Assembly (NCBI RefSeq): GCF_000685805.1
Contig: NZ_JMKP01000015.1
Coordinates: 1-64,000, forward strand
Reading direction: 5' to 3'
Origin: Psychrobacter phenylpyruvicus DSM 7000 = NBRC 102152
GTDB taxonomy: Bacteria > Pseudomonadota > Gammaproteobacteria > Pseudomonadales > Moraxellaceae
Length of the DNA stretch: 64,000 nt
This document shows, piece after piece, positions 1 to 9,357 of this stretch; the stretch's first letter is position 1; the number at the start of each line of letters is the position of its first letter. The notes under the pieces were generated by a model. It made no database searches and was not told the origin of the DNA. It worked only from the letters and a program-made list of their open reading frames with translations. The position numbers were made by a program, and so were the translations under genes.

Positions 1-3
1 ATA

Positions 4-24
4 CAGGGCAATCGCACTATAAAA
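4..24. repeat. Left terminal inverted repeat of the ISAs1-type element
   Basis: This 21-bp arm matches the reverse complement of 1165-1185 at 20 of 21 positions; the single mismatch is at arm position 17. It lies just outside the stop codon of the transposase, so it is the 3' end relative to transposase transcription. Confidence 0.85.
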
Positions 25-1114
25 CTCTCCCGAATAGAACCTGCTCACGATAATCAAGATTTTGAGAAGCCCTAATACGGCGTCGTTTCACTGACAGTTT
101 AGTATCATCTCTATCACGTAGTAGATTTAAAGCTGTACGAGTGAGTAAGGCTTTATTACTTCGGGCATTCTTCTCAAGCTTTACCGAGCGGTCTTCACCG
201 AAGGTCACATCAAGCACCCAGTGCTGAGAATTTTCTATTGCCCAATGAGAACGTATATATTGAGCAACGATAGGTAAATCAGTCAAAGAGGTCAAATAAT
301 AACGCCGTTCAGTATGGCTATCTTCACCTATACTACGAGTAGACTCAACCATAGCCACGGCATTTAAGCCTGTCCAATCAGACTTATTATCTAACCAATC
401 TATCTTTGTAGATAGCGCATAACGTCTTACTTCTATACGACCATGATCTTTATCAACAGTTTCATTGATGGGTAAATTACCTGAATCAAATTGTGTGTCT
501 AACCAAAGCTTAACGTCGTCATATAAAAGCTCATGGTTTCTTTTCAAGGACAAGATATAGTCGGCTTTAGCTTTAACAAGCTGTTTACAGACATCCTTTT
601 GACAATACATCGCATCCCCGGTCACAACGCTGCCCTTAAGATTGATCATATCAAGCAGTCTAGGCAGTGTCGTTATCTCGTTGTCTTTACTATTTACTTG
701 CGTTTGTGCTAATACCAATTTAGTTTCACTGGCAAAGGCAGTGACTAAATGAATAGAGTCTGTATCTTTAAAGCCACCTTGGAGAAATTTACCATCAATG
801 GCAATGTGTGTATGGTCTTTAACACTTTCGGTCATCCAATGAGCAAAGCATAGGGCAAAGTGATCTTTGTCTATCATTTTCATGACATTTCCAAAGGTGT
901 CATGCGAGGGTATACCATAAGGCATAGCGAGAACCCTCTCAAACCACGACCTGTTCTCTTTGGCAAAGTCTTCGACACTCACCCAGTCGTTATAGCCGCA
1001 GATAAAAGCGGTTAGCGCAATAAATATGACGTTCTCTAGTGGATGATAGAGATTTTTGTTTTGGCGTCTTGGGTCATTGAGTTTGGCAAAGAACTCTCTT
1101 GGATCGTTGAGCAT
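17..1114 (-). CDS. ISAs1-family transposase
   Basis: A 365-residue DDE transposase of the ISAs1 (H-repeat-associated) family, expected to cut and rejoin the ends of its element. The N-terminal part (DPREFFAKLNDPRRQNKNLY) is the helical domain typical of this family. The catalytic acidic residues are visible in IAIDGK (about residue 107), VVTGDAMYCQK (about 167) and the C-terminal W-x-I-E-N-x-x-HW-x-LD-V-x-F-x-ED block (about 291-309), all characteristic of ISAs1. Length is normal for the family and no frameshift is seen. The ATG start sits just inside the right terminal repeat. It is probably transcribed from a weak promoter in or beside that end. Confidence 0.93.
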   Translation of the reverse strand: MLNDPREFFAKLNDPRRQNKNLYHPLENVIFIALTAFICGYNDWVSVEDFAKENRSWFERVLAMPYGIPSHDTFGNVMKMIDKDHFALCFAHWMTESVKDHTHIAIDGKFLQGGFKDTDSIHLVTAFASETKLVLAQTQVNSKDNEITTLPRLLDMINLKGSVVTGDAMYCQKDVCKQLVKAKADYILSLKRNHELLYDDVKLWLDTQFDSGNLPINETVDKDHGRIEVRRYALSTKIDWLDNKSDWTGLNAVAMVESTRSIGEDSHTERRYYLTSLTDLPIVAQYIRSHWAIENSQHWVLDVTFGEDRSVKLEKNARSNKALLTRTALNLLRDRDDTKLSVKRRRIRASQNLDYREQVLFGRVL

Positions 1115-1164
1115 AATAGCTCCCTCTTATGGATCGGGTGCTATATTTTACTCCTTCTTTGACT

Positions 1165-1185
1165 TTTTGTAGTGCGATTGCCCTG
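1165..1185. repeat. Right terminal inverted repeat of the ISAs1-type element
   Basis: Reverse complement of the left end with one mismatch. It lies 5' of the transposase start. The host gene fragment resumes in frame immediately after base 1185. Confidence 0.85.
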
Positions 1186-1195
1186 TTTAATGATA
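1186..1195. repeat. Probable 10-bp target-site duplication (right copy)
   Basis: The 10 bases after the right IS end are tttaatgata. The only three bases of left flank in the window (1-3, ata) match its last three. Proof needs the bases upstream of the window. Confidence 0.55.
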
Positions 1196-1488
1196 ATATC
1201 GAGCTAATTAATAAAATCCTATTGCCGTTAAAGTACTTAATCAAACACTCTGCTTTCCAAGAGGAACAGGAGTGTCGGATGATATATATGACATCTATTA
1301 GTAGCCCAGAAGTAGTGATGGATTTTGGTAGGGCTTTATATATTGAATACGAACCCGAAGTTAAATCAAACTTAGATAAAATATATGTCGCACCTGCTGC
1401 GACTCATTATCAACAATATCTTGCTAAATTATTAAGTGGTACTGATGTCAAAATCGAATTATCTAAACTTCCTTATCGGCATACATAG
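1186..1488 (+). pseudogene. 3' fragment of a DUF2971-type gene disrupted by the IS
   Basis: An open frame of about 100 codons runs from the IS junction to a stop at 1486-1488. The translated part contains KHSAFQEEQECRMIYM, then YVAPAATHYQ and a final LSKLPYR. This resembles the C-terminal signature of DUF2971 proteins (K-x-x-x-F-x-x-E-x-E-x-R, then a conserved S-x-x-P-Y-R end). DUF2971 members are of unknown function and often lie in accessory or defence-like regions. An ATG inside the IS end (1129) would give a 119-residue fusion, but the first 19 codons are IS sequence. The N-terminal half must lie left of the window, so I call it a disrupted gene. The DUF assignment rests on motif memory only. 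Confidence 0.65.
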
Positions 1489-1650
1489 AGAGAAGTATTC
1501 GCCCTTCCCGAGGGACGAGGGGCGACTAGGTTGTTAAAGAACGCCTACCCATAACCCGCATATTTCTCCCTTTCTTAAGAACACGAAACTAAGGCCATGC
1601 TTCAATTAGGCGTGGCTTTTCCGTAAACTTATTTCAGGACGGGACAGACT

Positions 1651-1686
1651 AAAAAAAAGGCCATCCCAAACAGGACGGCCTTTTTC
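1651..1686 (-). terminator. Intrinsic terminator downstream of uvrA
   Basis: Read on the minus strand, GGCCGTCC and GGATGGCC form an 8-bp stem (one G-U pair) around a short loop, flanked by A-runs and a run of eight T. It lies 24 bases past the uvrA stop. It could also stop transcription coming from the left. Confidence 0.8.
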
Positions 1687-1709
1687 TAATTTAAAAGTTT
1701 TAAAACGAT

Positions 1710-4691
1710 CTAAGAAGCTTCTTTCTCAAGCATAGGCTTCAAGAAATGACCGGTAAACGACGCTTCGTTATCTGCCACTTCTTCAGGCGTACCTTCAGCG
1801 ATAATCATACCGCCGTTTTTACCGCCTTCAGGGCCTAAGTCAACGATCCAGTCAGCAGTCTTAATCACATCTAAGTTATGCTCAATGACCACGATGGTAT
1901 TGCCCTTATCACGTAAGGCGTGCAGGATATTAAGCAGCTTATAAATATCATGGAAATGCAAACCAGTGGTTGGCTCATCCAAGATATATAAGGTCTGACC
2001 GGTATCGCGTTTGGCAAGCTCACGAGCCAGCTTAACCCGCTGCGCCTCACCCCCTGATAAAGTCGGGGCAGACTGACCTAGGCGAATATAGCTTAAGCCC
2101 ACATCCATCAATGCTTGCAGGCGACGGTGAATAGGCGGAATCGCTGAGAAGAACTCAGTCGCATCTTCCACAGTCATCTCTAATACTTCTGCGATGCTCT
2201 TACCTTTGTAATGAATCTCAAGCGTCTCACGGTTATAGCGCTTGCCATGACAGCTGTCGCAAGGCACATACATATCGGGTAAGAAGTGCATCTCAACCTT
2301 GATTAGACCATCACCCTGACAAGTCTCACAACGACCGCCTTTGACGTTAAAGCTAAAGCGACCGGCTTTATAACCACGGGCTTTGGCTTCTGGCGTCTGC
2401 GCAAACAAGTCACGGATAGGGGTGAACACACCGGTATAAGTCGCCGGGTTTGAGCGAGGCGTACGGCCAATTGGGCTTTGGTCAATATCGACCATCTTGT
2501 CTAGGTACTCAAGCCCAGTAATACTTTCATATTGATCAGGCACCAAGGTCGAAGCATTATTTAGCTGAGTAGCAGCTAGCGGCATAAGGGTACGGTTAAT
2601 CAAGGTTGATTTGCCCGAGCCTGACACCCCAGTGATACAAGTAAAGGTACCGATTGGGATAGTTAAGTCCACATCTTTTAAGTTATTACCGTTGGCACCT
2701 TTTAGCTCAATTTGCATTGGTACTATGTTCTTCGCTTTAGGCTTTTTGTTTTTAGCAGCTTTGGCAGCGGCTGCAGCCTTAGCTTTGCCCATCGGCATAA
2801 TACGCGCTTTTTCGGGCGGATTATTGAGGTCAATGGTTTTGGCTTTGTGACGGACTTTAGGGATTTCAATTTTCTTTTTGCCCGATAAGTACTGACCTGT
2901 CAATGACTCCTCAACATCCATAATCTGTTGCATGGTACCCTCAGCAATGACATGACCGCCATGCACGCCAGCACCAACGCCGATATCAATTACATGATCC
3001 GCTTGGCGAATGGCGTCTTCATCGTGTTCAACGACTAACACTGTGTTGCCCAGATCACGTAAGCGAAGTAGCGTCTGTAATAAACGGTCATTATCACGCT
3101 GATGCAGACCAATAGACGGCTCATCGAGCACATACATAACGCCCATTAAGCCTGCGCCAATTTGGCTGGCAAGACGGATGCGCTGTGCTTCACCACCTGA
3201 TAGGGTTTCGGCAGAGCGGGCAAGGTTTAGATAATCTAGACCAACGCTTACGAGGAAGTTTAGACGCTCATTAATCTCTTTAAAGATTTTTTCGCTAATT
3301 TCACCTTTTGCGCCGCTCATTTGTAAGTCTTTATAATAGTCGGCTGCATCACCAATCGATAGCTGCACGATATCGGCAATGCCTTTACCGTCAACACGTA
3401 CGTTACGGGCAATTTCATTAAGACGTGCGCCATCACAGACGTTACAGGTGGTGTCGGCTAAATATTTTGCCAACTCATCACGCACAAAGTTACTTTGAGT
3501 CTTGGCATAACGGCGCTCAAGATAGGGCAGTATCCCTTCAAATGGCGTGGTTTTTTTGGTTTTTCGGCCCCGTTCATCGGTGAAGTTAAACTCAATTTTC
3601 TCTTTGCCAGAGCCTTTTAAGATAATGTCACGGTGCTCTTTTGAAATCTCTTGCCATGGAATATCCATGTCGATGTTGTAGTGCTTAGCAACCGTGGTTA
3701 ATAGCCCGAAATAATAGGCATGGCGTCTGTCCCAACCATTGATAGCGCCTTGATTGAGTGACTTCTCAGGGTTAGTAACTAATTTTTCTGCAGAGAAGTA
3801 CTGGCGTTTACCTAGCCCATCACAAGCAGGACACGCCCCATAAGGGTTGTTGAAACTAAATAGACGCGGTTCAAGCTCTGACACAGCTCGGTCACAGACT
3901 GGGCAAGAGTGTTTGGCTGATAAAATCTGGTCATCACTGTCTTTGTTTGAGGCGTCAGGATTGGGATTGCCATCCATATAATGCAAGATGGCCAAGTCGT
4001 TGCCTAAGCGCAGAGCCGTCTCCAAACTCTCGGCAACGCGGTTGCCTAAGTCATCACGCACTTTGAAGCGGTCAACGACCACCTCGATGGTGTGTTTTTT
4101 ATTTTTCTCAAGTGCCGGCAGTTCGTCCATATCATAGACATGACCGTCGACACGGACACGGACGAAGCCTTGACCCACAAGCTGTTCAAGCAGGACGATA
4201 TGTTCACCCTTACGCTCCCGTATCACAGGTGCCAAGATCATCAGCTTAGTGCCTTCTGGCAAGGCCATGATTTCATCGACCATTTCGGTAATGGTCTGCG
4301 CCACCATTGGCTCGTTGTGTACTGGACAATAGGGAGTACCGACGCGCGCGTATAACAGGCGGAGATAGTCATAAATCTCAGTAATGGTGCCGACTGTTGA
4401 GCGTGGGTTGTGGTTGGTCGACTTTTGTTCGATAGCAATAGCCGGCGATAAGCCCTCGATGCTATCTACTTCTGGCTTATCCATTTGTGATAAGAATTGA
4501 CGCGCATACGCCGACAAGCTCTCGACGTAACGACGCTGGCCCTCAGCATATAAGGTATCAAATGCCAGTGAGGACTTACCAGAGCCTGATAAACCGGTGA
4601 TAACCACAAATTTGTCACGTGGAATATCGATATCGATGTTCTTTAAATTATGGGTGCGTGCGCCGCGAATCTTAATGTGTTCGTGTGCCAT
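1710..4691 (-). CDS. uvrA: Excinuclease ABC subunit UvrA
   Basis: DNA-damage sensor of nucleotide excision repair. UvrA dimers find distorted DNA and load UvrB. Two ABC ATPase modules are visible: Walker [10 protein letters not shown] near residue 33 and GVSGSGKST near 689, with signatures [12 protein letters not shown] near 495 and [12 protein letters not shown] near 877. Zinc-finger cysteine pairs are seen in [13 protein letters not shown] in the first half and [17 protein letters not shown] near 789-815. At 993 residues it is about 50 longer than the E. coli protein. The excess includes a lysine/alanine-rich insert at about 605-660 between the two modules. The start [11 protein letters not shown] matches the family N-terminus. 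It diverges from the MFS-ssb pair. I see no CTGT-N8-ACAG LexA box upstream, so SOS control by LexA is not supported. Confidence 0.98.
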   Translation of the reverse strand: MAHEHIKIRGARTHNLKNIDIDIPRDKFVVITGLSGSGKSSLAFDTLYAEGQRRYVESLSAYARQFLSQMDKPEVDSIEGLSPAIAIEQKSTNHNPRSTVGTITEIYDYLRLLYARVGTPYCPVHNEPMVAQTITEMVDEIMALPEGTKLMILAPVIRERKGEHIVLLEQLVGQGFVRVRVDGHVYDMDELPALEKNKKHTIEVVVDRFKVRDDLGNRVAESLETALRLGNDLAILHYMDGNPNPDASNKDSDDQILSAKHSCPVCDRAVSELEPRLFSFNNPYGACPACDGLGKRQYFSAEKLVTNPEKSLNQGAINGWDRRHAYYFGLLTTVAKHYNIDMDIPWQEISKEHRDIILKGSGKEKIEFNFTDERGRKTKKTTPFEGILPYLERRYAKTQSNFVRDELAKYLADTTCNVCDGARLNEIARNVRVDGKGIADIVQLSIGDAADYYKDLQMSGAKGEISEKIFKEINERLNFLVSVGLDYLNLARSAETLSGGEAQRIRLASQIGAGLMGVMYVLDEPSIGLHQRDNDRLLQTLLRLRDLGNTVLVVEHDEDAIRQADHVIDIGVGAGVHGGHVIAEGTMQQIMDVEESLTGQYLSGKKKIEIPKVRHKAKTIDLNNPPEKARIMPMGKAKAAAAAKAAKNKKPKAKNIVPMQIELKGANGNNLKDVDLTIPIGTFTCITGVSGSGKSTLINRTLMPLAATQLNNASTLVPDQYESITGLEYLDKMVDIDQSPIGRTPRSNPATYTGVFTPIRDLFAQTPEAKARGYKAGRFSFNVKGGRCETCQGDGLIKVEMHFLPDMYVPCDSCHGKRYNRETLEIHYKGKSIAEVLEMTVEDATEFFSAIPPIHRRLQALMDVGLSYIRLGQSAPTLSGGEAQRVKLARELAKRDTGQTLYILDEPTTGLHFHDIYKLLNILHALRDKGNTIVVIEHNLDVIKTADWIVDLGPEGGKNGGMIIAEGTPEEVADNEASFTGHFLKPMLEKEAS

Positions 4692-5117
4692 ATAGTGCCT
4701 TTGTTATTAAATTTTAAGCAGTTAGGTTTTTACAATTTTGAATAATAAATTAGGGTGTTGATTAGTTGGTATTGAATGCGATTATCGTTCGCTTAGTTTG
4801 AATAATAAAGTTAATTAAATTTTAATAGTCAGTGGTGCATCATGTATTTGATAGGCAGTGGCTATGTGAGCCACAAGCTGTGTATTGTTTATGGTCATAA
4901 TTTAGCTGAAATTCAAGTAGCTAGCATACACCAAGACGGCTTATATGTGCCTTGCAAGTCACCAACTTTATTTAAAGCGTATGATGTTCGCACCATATTT
5001 TATCTATATCCATTATAATGTACGCTCGCAAACATCATTGTCTGTTAAGTGCCGATAAGAGGTATTTAAATTGTTAAGCAGACAAAATTCGTGATTGAGA
5101 TAGGGTGAGACAATAGC
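4692..5117. other. Divergent intergenic region uvrA | MFS transporter
   Basis: 426 bp, AT-rich, with no ORF that looks real. It must hold the uvrA promoter and the promoter of the rightward pair. The best -10 match for the latter is tataat at 5014-5019, without a good -35 partner at 16-18 bp. No LexA-type palindrome was found by eye. Confidence 0.5.
5014..5019 (+). promoter_or_regulatory. Candidate -10 element for the MFS transporter gene
   Basis: A consensus tataat lies about 100 bases upstream of the ATG at 5118. No convincing -35 hexamer is present at normal spacing, so this is only a candidate. Confidence 0.3.
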
Positions 5118-6482
5118 ATGAATAGCATCGAGAAACGGGCCATCAGTAGTCTAGGTGGCATATTTGCCTTACGGATGATCGGGCTGTTTATGATTGTGCC
5201 AGTGTTTTCGGTATATGGTAGCAACTATGCCCATGCCACGCCGTTTTTAATTGGCCTAGCAGTGGGTATTTATGGTCTGGGCCAAGCCATATTTCAAATC
5301 CCTATGAGTATGGCTGCGGACAAATTCCCGCGCAAACCCATGATATTCTTTGGACTGCTGTTATTTGCCATTGGCGGAATAGTAGCCGCAACAGCCACCG
5401 ATATTTATGGAGTTATTATTGGTCGGGCGTTAGCAGGCAGTGGCGCGGTATCTGGGGTAATGATGGCGCTGCTTGCTGATGTAACCCGTGAGCAACAACG
5501 CACCAAAGCCATGGCAACCATGGGATTGACCATTGCAACCTCCATTATGTTGTCGTTTGCTTTAGGGCCAATGATGGTCGCTTCAGTCGGTATGTCGGGT
5601 TTATTTTGGTTAACAACAGGCTTCGCAGTGTTGGCCATGTTGTTATTATTGGCAGTACCAACGCCGGTGCGGGTATTGAAGCATAACCTTGATAACAAAT
5701 CGATTGGGGCGCAGTTAAAAGAGGTGTTGGCGATTGCAGATTTAAACCGTCTGCATTTCGGTATTTTTGCGCTGCATCTGACCATGACCGCCATTTTTGT
5801 GATTGTACCGCATCAGCTTGGCGATGTGTTGGGTCTAGCAGTACGTCAACAAGGTTTGGTATATTTGCCGTTATTATTTATCGGTTTTGCCATCGCTATC
5901 CCGTTTATTATTGTTGCTGAAAAAAAGCAAAAAATGCGCCAAGTATTTTTGTCAGCCATAGCAGTGATGGCGGCGGCCTTACTTAGTTTGACAGTAGGCA
6001 GTCAGTTTGGCATAGGTTTGATCTTAGGATTAGGACTGTATTTTATTGGCCTTAACTTATTGGAAGCGACCATCCCTTCTTGGATCTCTAAAAAAGCCCC
6101 TGTTGCTAATAAAGCAACGGCTATGGGGATTAACTCATCCAGTCAGTTTTTGGGGGCTTTTTTTGGCGGTGCGTTAGGGGGTATGTTATTAAACCAAGGA
6201 GTTATGCTGTCTTGGGGTTTGCTCGGTGCAGTGATGGTGATTGCCTTGCTTTTAATCCTACCTATTGCCCAGCCTCCTTACCTTACCAGTACCACAATGG
6301 CCATTCCAAAACAGGCGGATATATCGGCTTGGTCGCAGCAAGTTATGAACGTTGATGGGGTTGATGAAGTGGTGGTTATGCCCAAAGATGGCGTGGCCTA
6401 TTTGAAGCTGGATAAACAAAAGCTTACCGATAATTCACGACAATTACTGTCGCAACTAACCGAAACTAAACTAGATATTTAA
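5118..6482 (+). CDS. YajR-like major facilitator superfamily transporter
   Basis: A 454-residue inner-membrane protein with about twelve hydrophobic helices. It carries an MFS motif between helices 2 and 3 (ADKFPRKP, near residue 74) and a second conserved block, GRALAGSGAVSGVMMALLAD, near helix 4. After the last helix comes a soluble tail of about 60 residues (VDGVDEVVVMPKDGVAYLKL). It resembles the ferredoxin-like YAM domain of E. coli YajR, which is a strong reason to place it in that subfamily. Substrate is unknown; such proteins are usually annotated as drug or metabolite exporters. The next gene on the same strand is ssb, 107 bp downstream. The order uvrA, divergent MFS, ssb is, as I recall, common in Moraxellaceae. 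Confidence 0.88.
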   Translation: MNSIEKRAISSLGGIFALRMIGLFMIVPVFSVYGSNYAHATPFLIGLAVGIYGLGQAIFQIPMSMAADKFPRKPMIFFGLLLFAIGGIVAATATDIYGVIIGRALAGSGAVSGVMMALLADVTREQQRTKAMATMGLTIATSIMLSFALGPMMVASVGMSGLFWLTTGFAVLAMLLLLAVPTPVRVLKHNLDNKSIGAQLKEVLAIADLNRLHFGIFALHLTMTAIFVIVPHQLGDVLGLAVRQQGLVYLPLLFIGFAIAIPFIIVAEKKQKMRQVFLSAIAVMAAALLSLTVGSQFGIGLILGLGLYFIGLNLLEATIPSWISKKAPVANKATAMGINSSSQFLGAFFGGALGGMLLNQGVMLSWGLLGAVMVIALLLILPIAQPPYLTSTTMAIPKQADISAWSQQVMNVDGVDEVVVMPKDGVAYLKLDKQKLTDNSRQLLSQLTETKLDI

Positions 6483-6589
6483 TTAAAAATTCGGTACAGT
6501 GGCGACATGTGCTATAAAGTTAGTTAGCGATAGCTTTTGTTAAACATTAATTAATAATTTATTAAATAGATATATAAAAAGGAAGCCTT

Positions 6590-7240
6590 ATGCGTGGTAT
6601 TAATAAAGTAATTATTGTGGGTCATTTAGGGGCTGATCCTGAGACCCGTCAATTCAGTAATGGAGGTAGTGTCACTAATATCTCTGTGGCAACTTCTGAG
6701 CAGTGGACTGATAAACAAACAGGCGAGAAGCGTGAAGCGACCGAATGGCATCGTATTTCGCTATTTAACCGTCTAGGCGAAATTGCGGCACAGTACTTAC
6801 GTAAAGGTAGCCAAGTTTATATCGAAGGCAGCTTACGTACCCGTAAATGGCAGGATCAAAACGGTCAAGACCGTTACACTACTGAAATTCGCGCTGATCA
6901 AATGCAAATGTTGGGCGGCAATAGTGGTGGCGGTATGGGTAGTGTCCAGTCAACGCCAACTGGCTATGGTAATCAAGGTGGTTTCCAGGGTGGCAATCAG
7001 AATCCACAAGGTGGCTTCCAGGGTCAGCAAGGTGGGTTCCAAGGTCAGCAAGGCGGTGGATATCAAGGACAACAAGCTGGCAATCAAGGTGCTGGTAATA
7101 ACCAAAATACCTTTGCTCCTCAAACTCCTGCAGCAGCGCCACAGCCAACTCCTGCTCCTGCACCAGGGTTTAATAATCAAACCACCATTCCAGCAGGCGG
7201 CATGACAGATACTCCTAAGGATGATGATATTCCGTTCTAA
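6590..7240 (+). CDS. ssb: Single-stranded DNA-binding protein
   Basis: Binds single-stranded DNA during replication, recombination and repair, and recruits partners through its C-terminal tip. Residues 1-110 form the OB fold ([20 protein letters not shown] and [13 protein letters not shown] are family signatures). Residues 115-205 are a Gln/Gly/Pro-rich disordered linker with repeated GGFQGQQ units. The protein ends in the acidic tip DDDIPF, as needed for partner binding. At 216 residues it is longer than E. coli SSB (178), all in the linker. A good ribosome site (aaaggaag) precedes the ATG. Confidence 0.98.
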   Translation: MRGINKVIIVGHLGADPETRQFSNGGSVTNISVATSEQWTDKQTGEKREATEWHRISLFNRLGEIAAQYLRKGSQVYIEGSLRTRKWQDQNGQDRYTTEIRADQMQMLGGNSGGGMGSVQSTPTGYGNQGGFQGGNQNPQGGFQGQQGGFQGQQGGGYQGQQAGNQGAGNNQNTFAPQTPAAAPQPTPAPAPGFNNQTTIPAGGMTDTPKDDDIPF

Positions 7241-7267
7241 GTCTTATAAAAATAAGATCAGCTAAAA

Positions 7268-7295
7268 ATAAACCCTGCAAATTTGCAGGGTTTAT
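7268..7295 (+). terminator. Terminator after ssb (bidirectional)
   Basis: A perfect 28-bp palindrome centred on gcaaatttgc with flanking A and T runs lies 27 bases past the ssb stop. It faces the end of the convergent decarboxylase gene and can serve both. Confidence 0.8.
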
Positions 7296-7364
7296 TTGTT
7301 TAACAGCCTTTAGTCGAATCTAGTCAATGATGATTACGAGAAATGGGCTAATATTAATAGGCGG

Positions 7365-8804
7365 TTATGGCTCAATTAAACCTAAAGAAACAAGATCCTC
7401 ATTAATTTGATCGACCACTTGCTCAACATCTTGCTTGGTCAATAAAGGATGCATACAGCAGAATCTTAATACCGTTTTGTTATGTAGTAGGGTGGTGTAA
7501 TAGATGGCATTGTTTCTTTTGGTAGATAACTCAGACAGTTTTTTATTAATCTGATTTAGCTCTTGTTCGCTGTGCTTGCCGTCATTAAAACGTACGTTAA
7601 CGATGCTCAACTGGGCAGGTGATACAATTTCAAAGTGGGGCTGTTGACGAAATAGAGTCTCAAAATGTTGTGCGTTTTCAAACCCTTTATCGATAGCATT
7701 ACGCATCTCTTTTAAGCCGACTCTTTGCAAGGTGTACCACAGGCGCATGCCTCTTGCTGGGGCAGTTAGCTCGATGCCCATGTCCCAAAAGTTAATGTTG
7801 GAATCATCGGACTGGATATCGGTTAAATATTCAGGGTTCTCACTAAAAGTACGTGACATAGCTTGACGGTCTTTACAGATGACTACCGCACAGCCATAGG
7901 TTTGAAATAGCCATTTGTGACCATCCCAACTGACAGAATCACTACGCTCAATCCCATCTAATAGCTTGCGATGTGAGGATAAGATGGCGCTCGCCCCATA
8001 GGCCCCGTCAATGTGAAGCCACATATCATTAGCTTCACTGATGTCAGCCAACTGATGTAGCGGGTCGATTGAACCGGTATTGGTGGTGCCACAAGAGCCA
8101 ACAATTAAAAAGGGAATCATGCCATCGGCTTTATCCTGCTCGATTTGCTTTTGTAGATCTTCTGCTATCATTTGAAAGGCATCGTTGGTCTTAACTTTGC
8201 GGATATTGGCTCTAGGAATACCCATAATACGGATGCCCTTGGCCACAGAAGAATGAGTCTGATCAGAGACGTAGACAGTGCCTTTGACCAGTTCATTCTC
8301 CTTTAATTTCTCATCTCGAGCCACAATAGAGGCAGTTAGGTTGGCCATTGAGCCTCCTGAGACGAACAGCCCGCCCAACTCTTTTACTGGATAGCCAATT
8401 TGTTCGCCCATCCAGTTCATAAGTTTTTTTTCAGCGACGGCCATACCCTCACTTAAAGTATGACTGCCTCCATAAGGCGAATAAAAAGAGTTGATGGCCT
8501 CACCAACCACAGAGATGGGAGACAGCGCTAAGGGTATGAAGGAGAAGAATCGAGGGTGACTTTGTTTCGTACGGTATTTATATACCAGCTCGTTAAGCTC
8601 GTGCATCACCTCATCTGCGGATCTTGGCTCTTCTTGGAACGGGATATCGATAATGGCTTGCTTCTTAGCTTCAGGTAGTGGATTAACGATATTTGATTGG
8701 GCGGTATGTATTTGCTCCTCTACCATCAGTGGCATGAATTTGGTTAAAGAAGCTTTGGCCTCCTCCCAGTTAAATAGGTTAGCGTCATTATTATTAGATG
8801 TCAT
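7365..8804 (-). CDS. PLP-dependent group II (aromatic/DABA-type) decarboxylase
   Basis: A 479-residue fold-type I pyridoxal-phosphate enzyme of the pyridoxal-dependent decarboxylase family, which includes aromatic amino acid, diaminobutyrate and glutamate decarboxylases. Visible features are HPRFFSFIP near residue 83, the PLP-phosphate loop LFVSGGSMANLTA near 146-158, HIDGAYGA (the ring-stacking and D-x-A region) near 264-271, and the cofactor lysine in SWDGHKWLF near 296. The substrate cannot be read from the sequence. Gly-His-Lys replaces the Pro-His-Lys typical of animal aromatic decarboxylases. It stands alone between ssb and a small membrane protein gene, with no visible transporter or siderophore partner. 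The ATG start is the first in frame. Confidence 0.85.
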   Translation of the reverse strand: MTSNNNDANLFNWEEAKASLTKFMPLMVEEQIHTAQSNIVNPLPEAKKQAIIDIPFQEEPRSADEVMHELNELVYKYRTKQSHPRFFSFIPLALSPISVVGEAINSFYSPYGGSHTLSEGMAVAEKKLMNWMGEQIGYPVKELGGLFVSGGSMANLTASIVARDEKLKENELVKGTVYVSDQTHSSVAKGIRIMGIPRANIRKVKTNDAFQMIAEDLQKQIEQDKADGMIPFLIVGSCGTTNTGSIDPLHQLADISEANDMWLHIDGAYGASAILSSHRKLLDGIERSDSVSWDGHKWLFQTYGCAVVICKDRQAMSRTFSENPEYLTDIQSDDSNINFWDMGIELTAPARGMRLWYTLQRVGLKEMRNAIDKGFENAQHFETLFRQQPHFEIVSPAQLSIVNVRFNDGKHSEQELNQINKKLSELSTKRNNAIYYTTLLHNKTVLRFCCMHPLLTKQDVEQVVDQINEDLVSLGLIEP

Positions 8805-9137
8805 AGCTCTTGCCTTAAATAAAATATTTATTGTCTTAAATAGACAAGTAATATCAATAGCTTACAAAGACTGTGAGTCACTGTTCTTTGATTAAAATAG
8901 GAATAAAAAAAGCCACTTATAATGGGGATTATAGTTAGCTTTTGGTTTAAGTAGCTATTATAACCTAGCCTGTTTTTTGGCTTGTGTTATGTGTTGTTAT
9001 TTCATATTTAAATGTAATCTTCATTGAGATATAACAGGGGCATAAGCTACTGTTATACAGAAGCCACTAAGTCCAGCTATGAAAAAGCAGTAATTAAGAT
9101 TAGCAATAAAAAATACAAATAAAAAAGAGGAGGGGAT
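8805..9137. other. Intergenic region without recognised genes
   Basis: 333 bp, AT-rich, between divergent genes. It must contain promoters for both. I see no palindrome, terminator or RNA that I can name, only the strong ribosome site of the next gene at its right edge. Confidence 0.4.
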
Positions 9138-9326
9138 ATGCGTTATTCAAAGGTCCTTAAGCTAGGGGCGGTGGGATTGGCTTTATTACTAATCCCTAGA
9201 CGCAGCAGTAGGGACGTTAAAGCTAAAGGCAATATTGCTCCAGATTTGACCCCTGATACCAATAGCAAAGGTCAGCTTAAGGGCGATGCTAAGTCTGACG
9301 ACAATGACAGTAGCCTTGATGAATAG
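9138..9326 (+). CDS. Small hypothetical membrane-anchored protein
   Basis: A 62-residue protein that I do not recognise. Residues 3-19 (YSKVLKLGAVGLALLLIP) form one hydrophobic segment, followed by an Arg-rich stop (RRSSR) and a hydrophilic, Asp/Ser-rich tail. This suggests an inner-membrane anchor with a short exposed tail. A very strong ribosome site (agaggagggg) lies just upstream of the ATG, which argues for real translation. It ends 31 bp before the TatD-like gene on the same strand. Confidence 0.55.
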   Translation: MRYSKVLKLGAVGLALLLIPRRSSRDVKAKGNIAPDLTPDTNSKGQLKGDAKSDDNDSSLDE

Positions 9327-9357
9327 CAGCCTTAATTGACAGCTACATTAATTCAGC

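Larger units (their letters stand above)
4..1185 (-). mobile_element. ISAs1-family insertion sequence, apparently complete
   Basis: A 1182-bp element is bounded by near-perfect 21-bp terminal inverted repeats (20 of 21 bases match, beginning cagggcaatcgcacta). It carries one transposase gene that fills nearly all of it. The right end is followed by tttaatgata, and the three bases visible to the left (ata) equal the last three of that 10-mer. This fits a 10-bp target duplication, within the 8-10 bp usual for the family. The duplication is only partly visible because the window begins inside it. The open transposase frame and intact ends suggest a recent or still functional copy. Confidence 0.9.

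Noticed and set aside
1129-1185. ATG at 1129 as the start of a genuine 119-residue gene
   Set aside because: The first 19 codons come from the IS end. The conserved part begins after the junction, so this is a fusion artefact of the insertion.
2303-2850. Frames overlapping uvrA
   Set aside because: They lie wholly inside a fully conserved gene and show no family features.
6783-7205. Alternative frames overlapping the SSB linker on both strands
   Set aside because: Artefacts of the Gln/Gly-rich repeat coding; the ssb frame is complete with its acidic tip.
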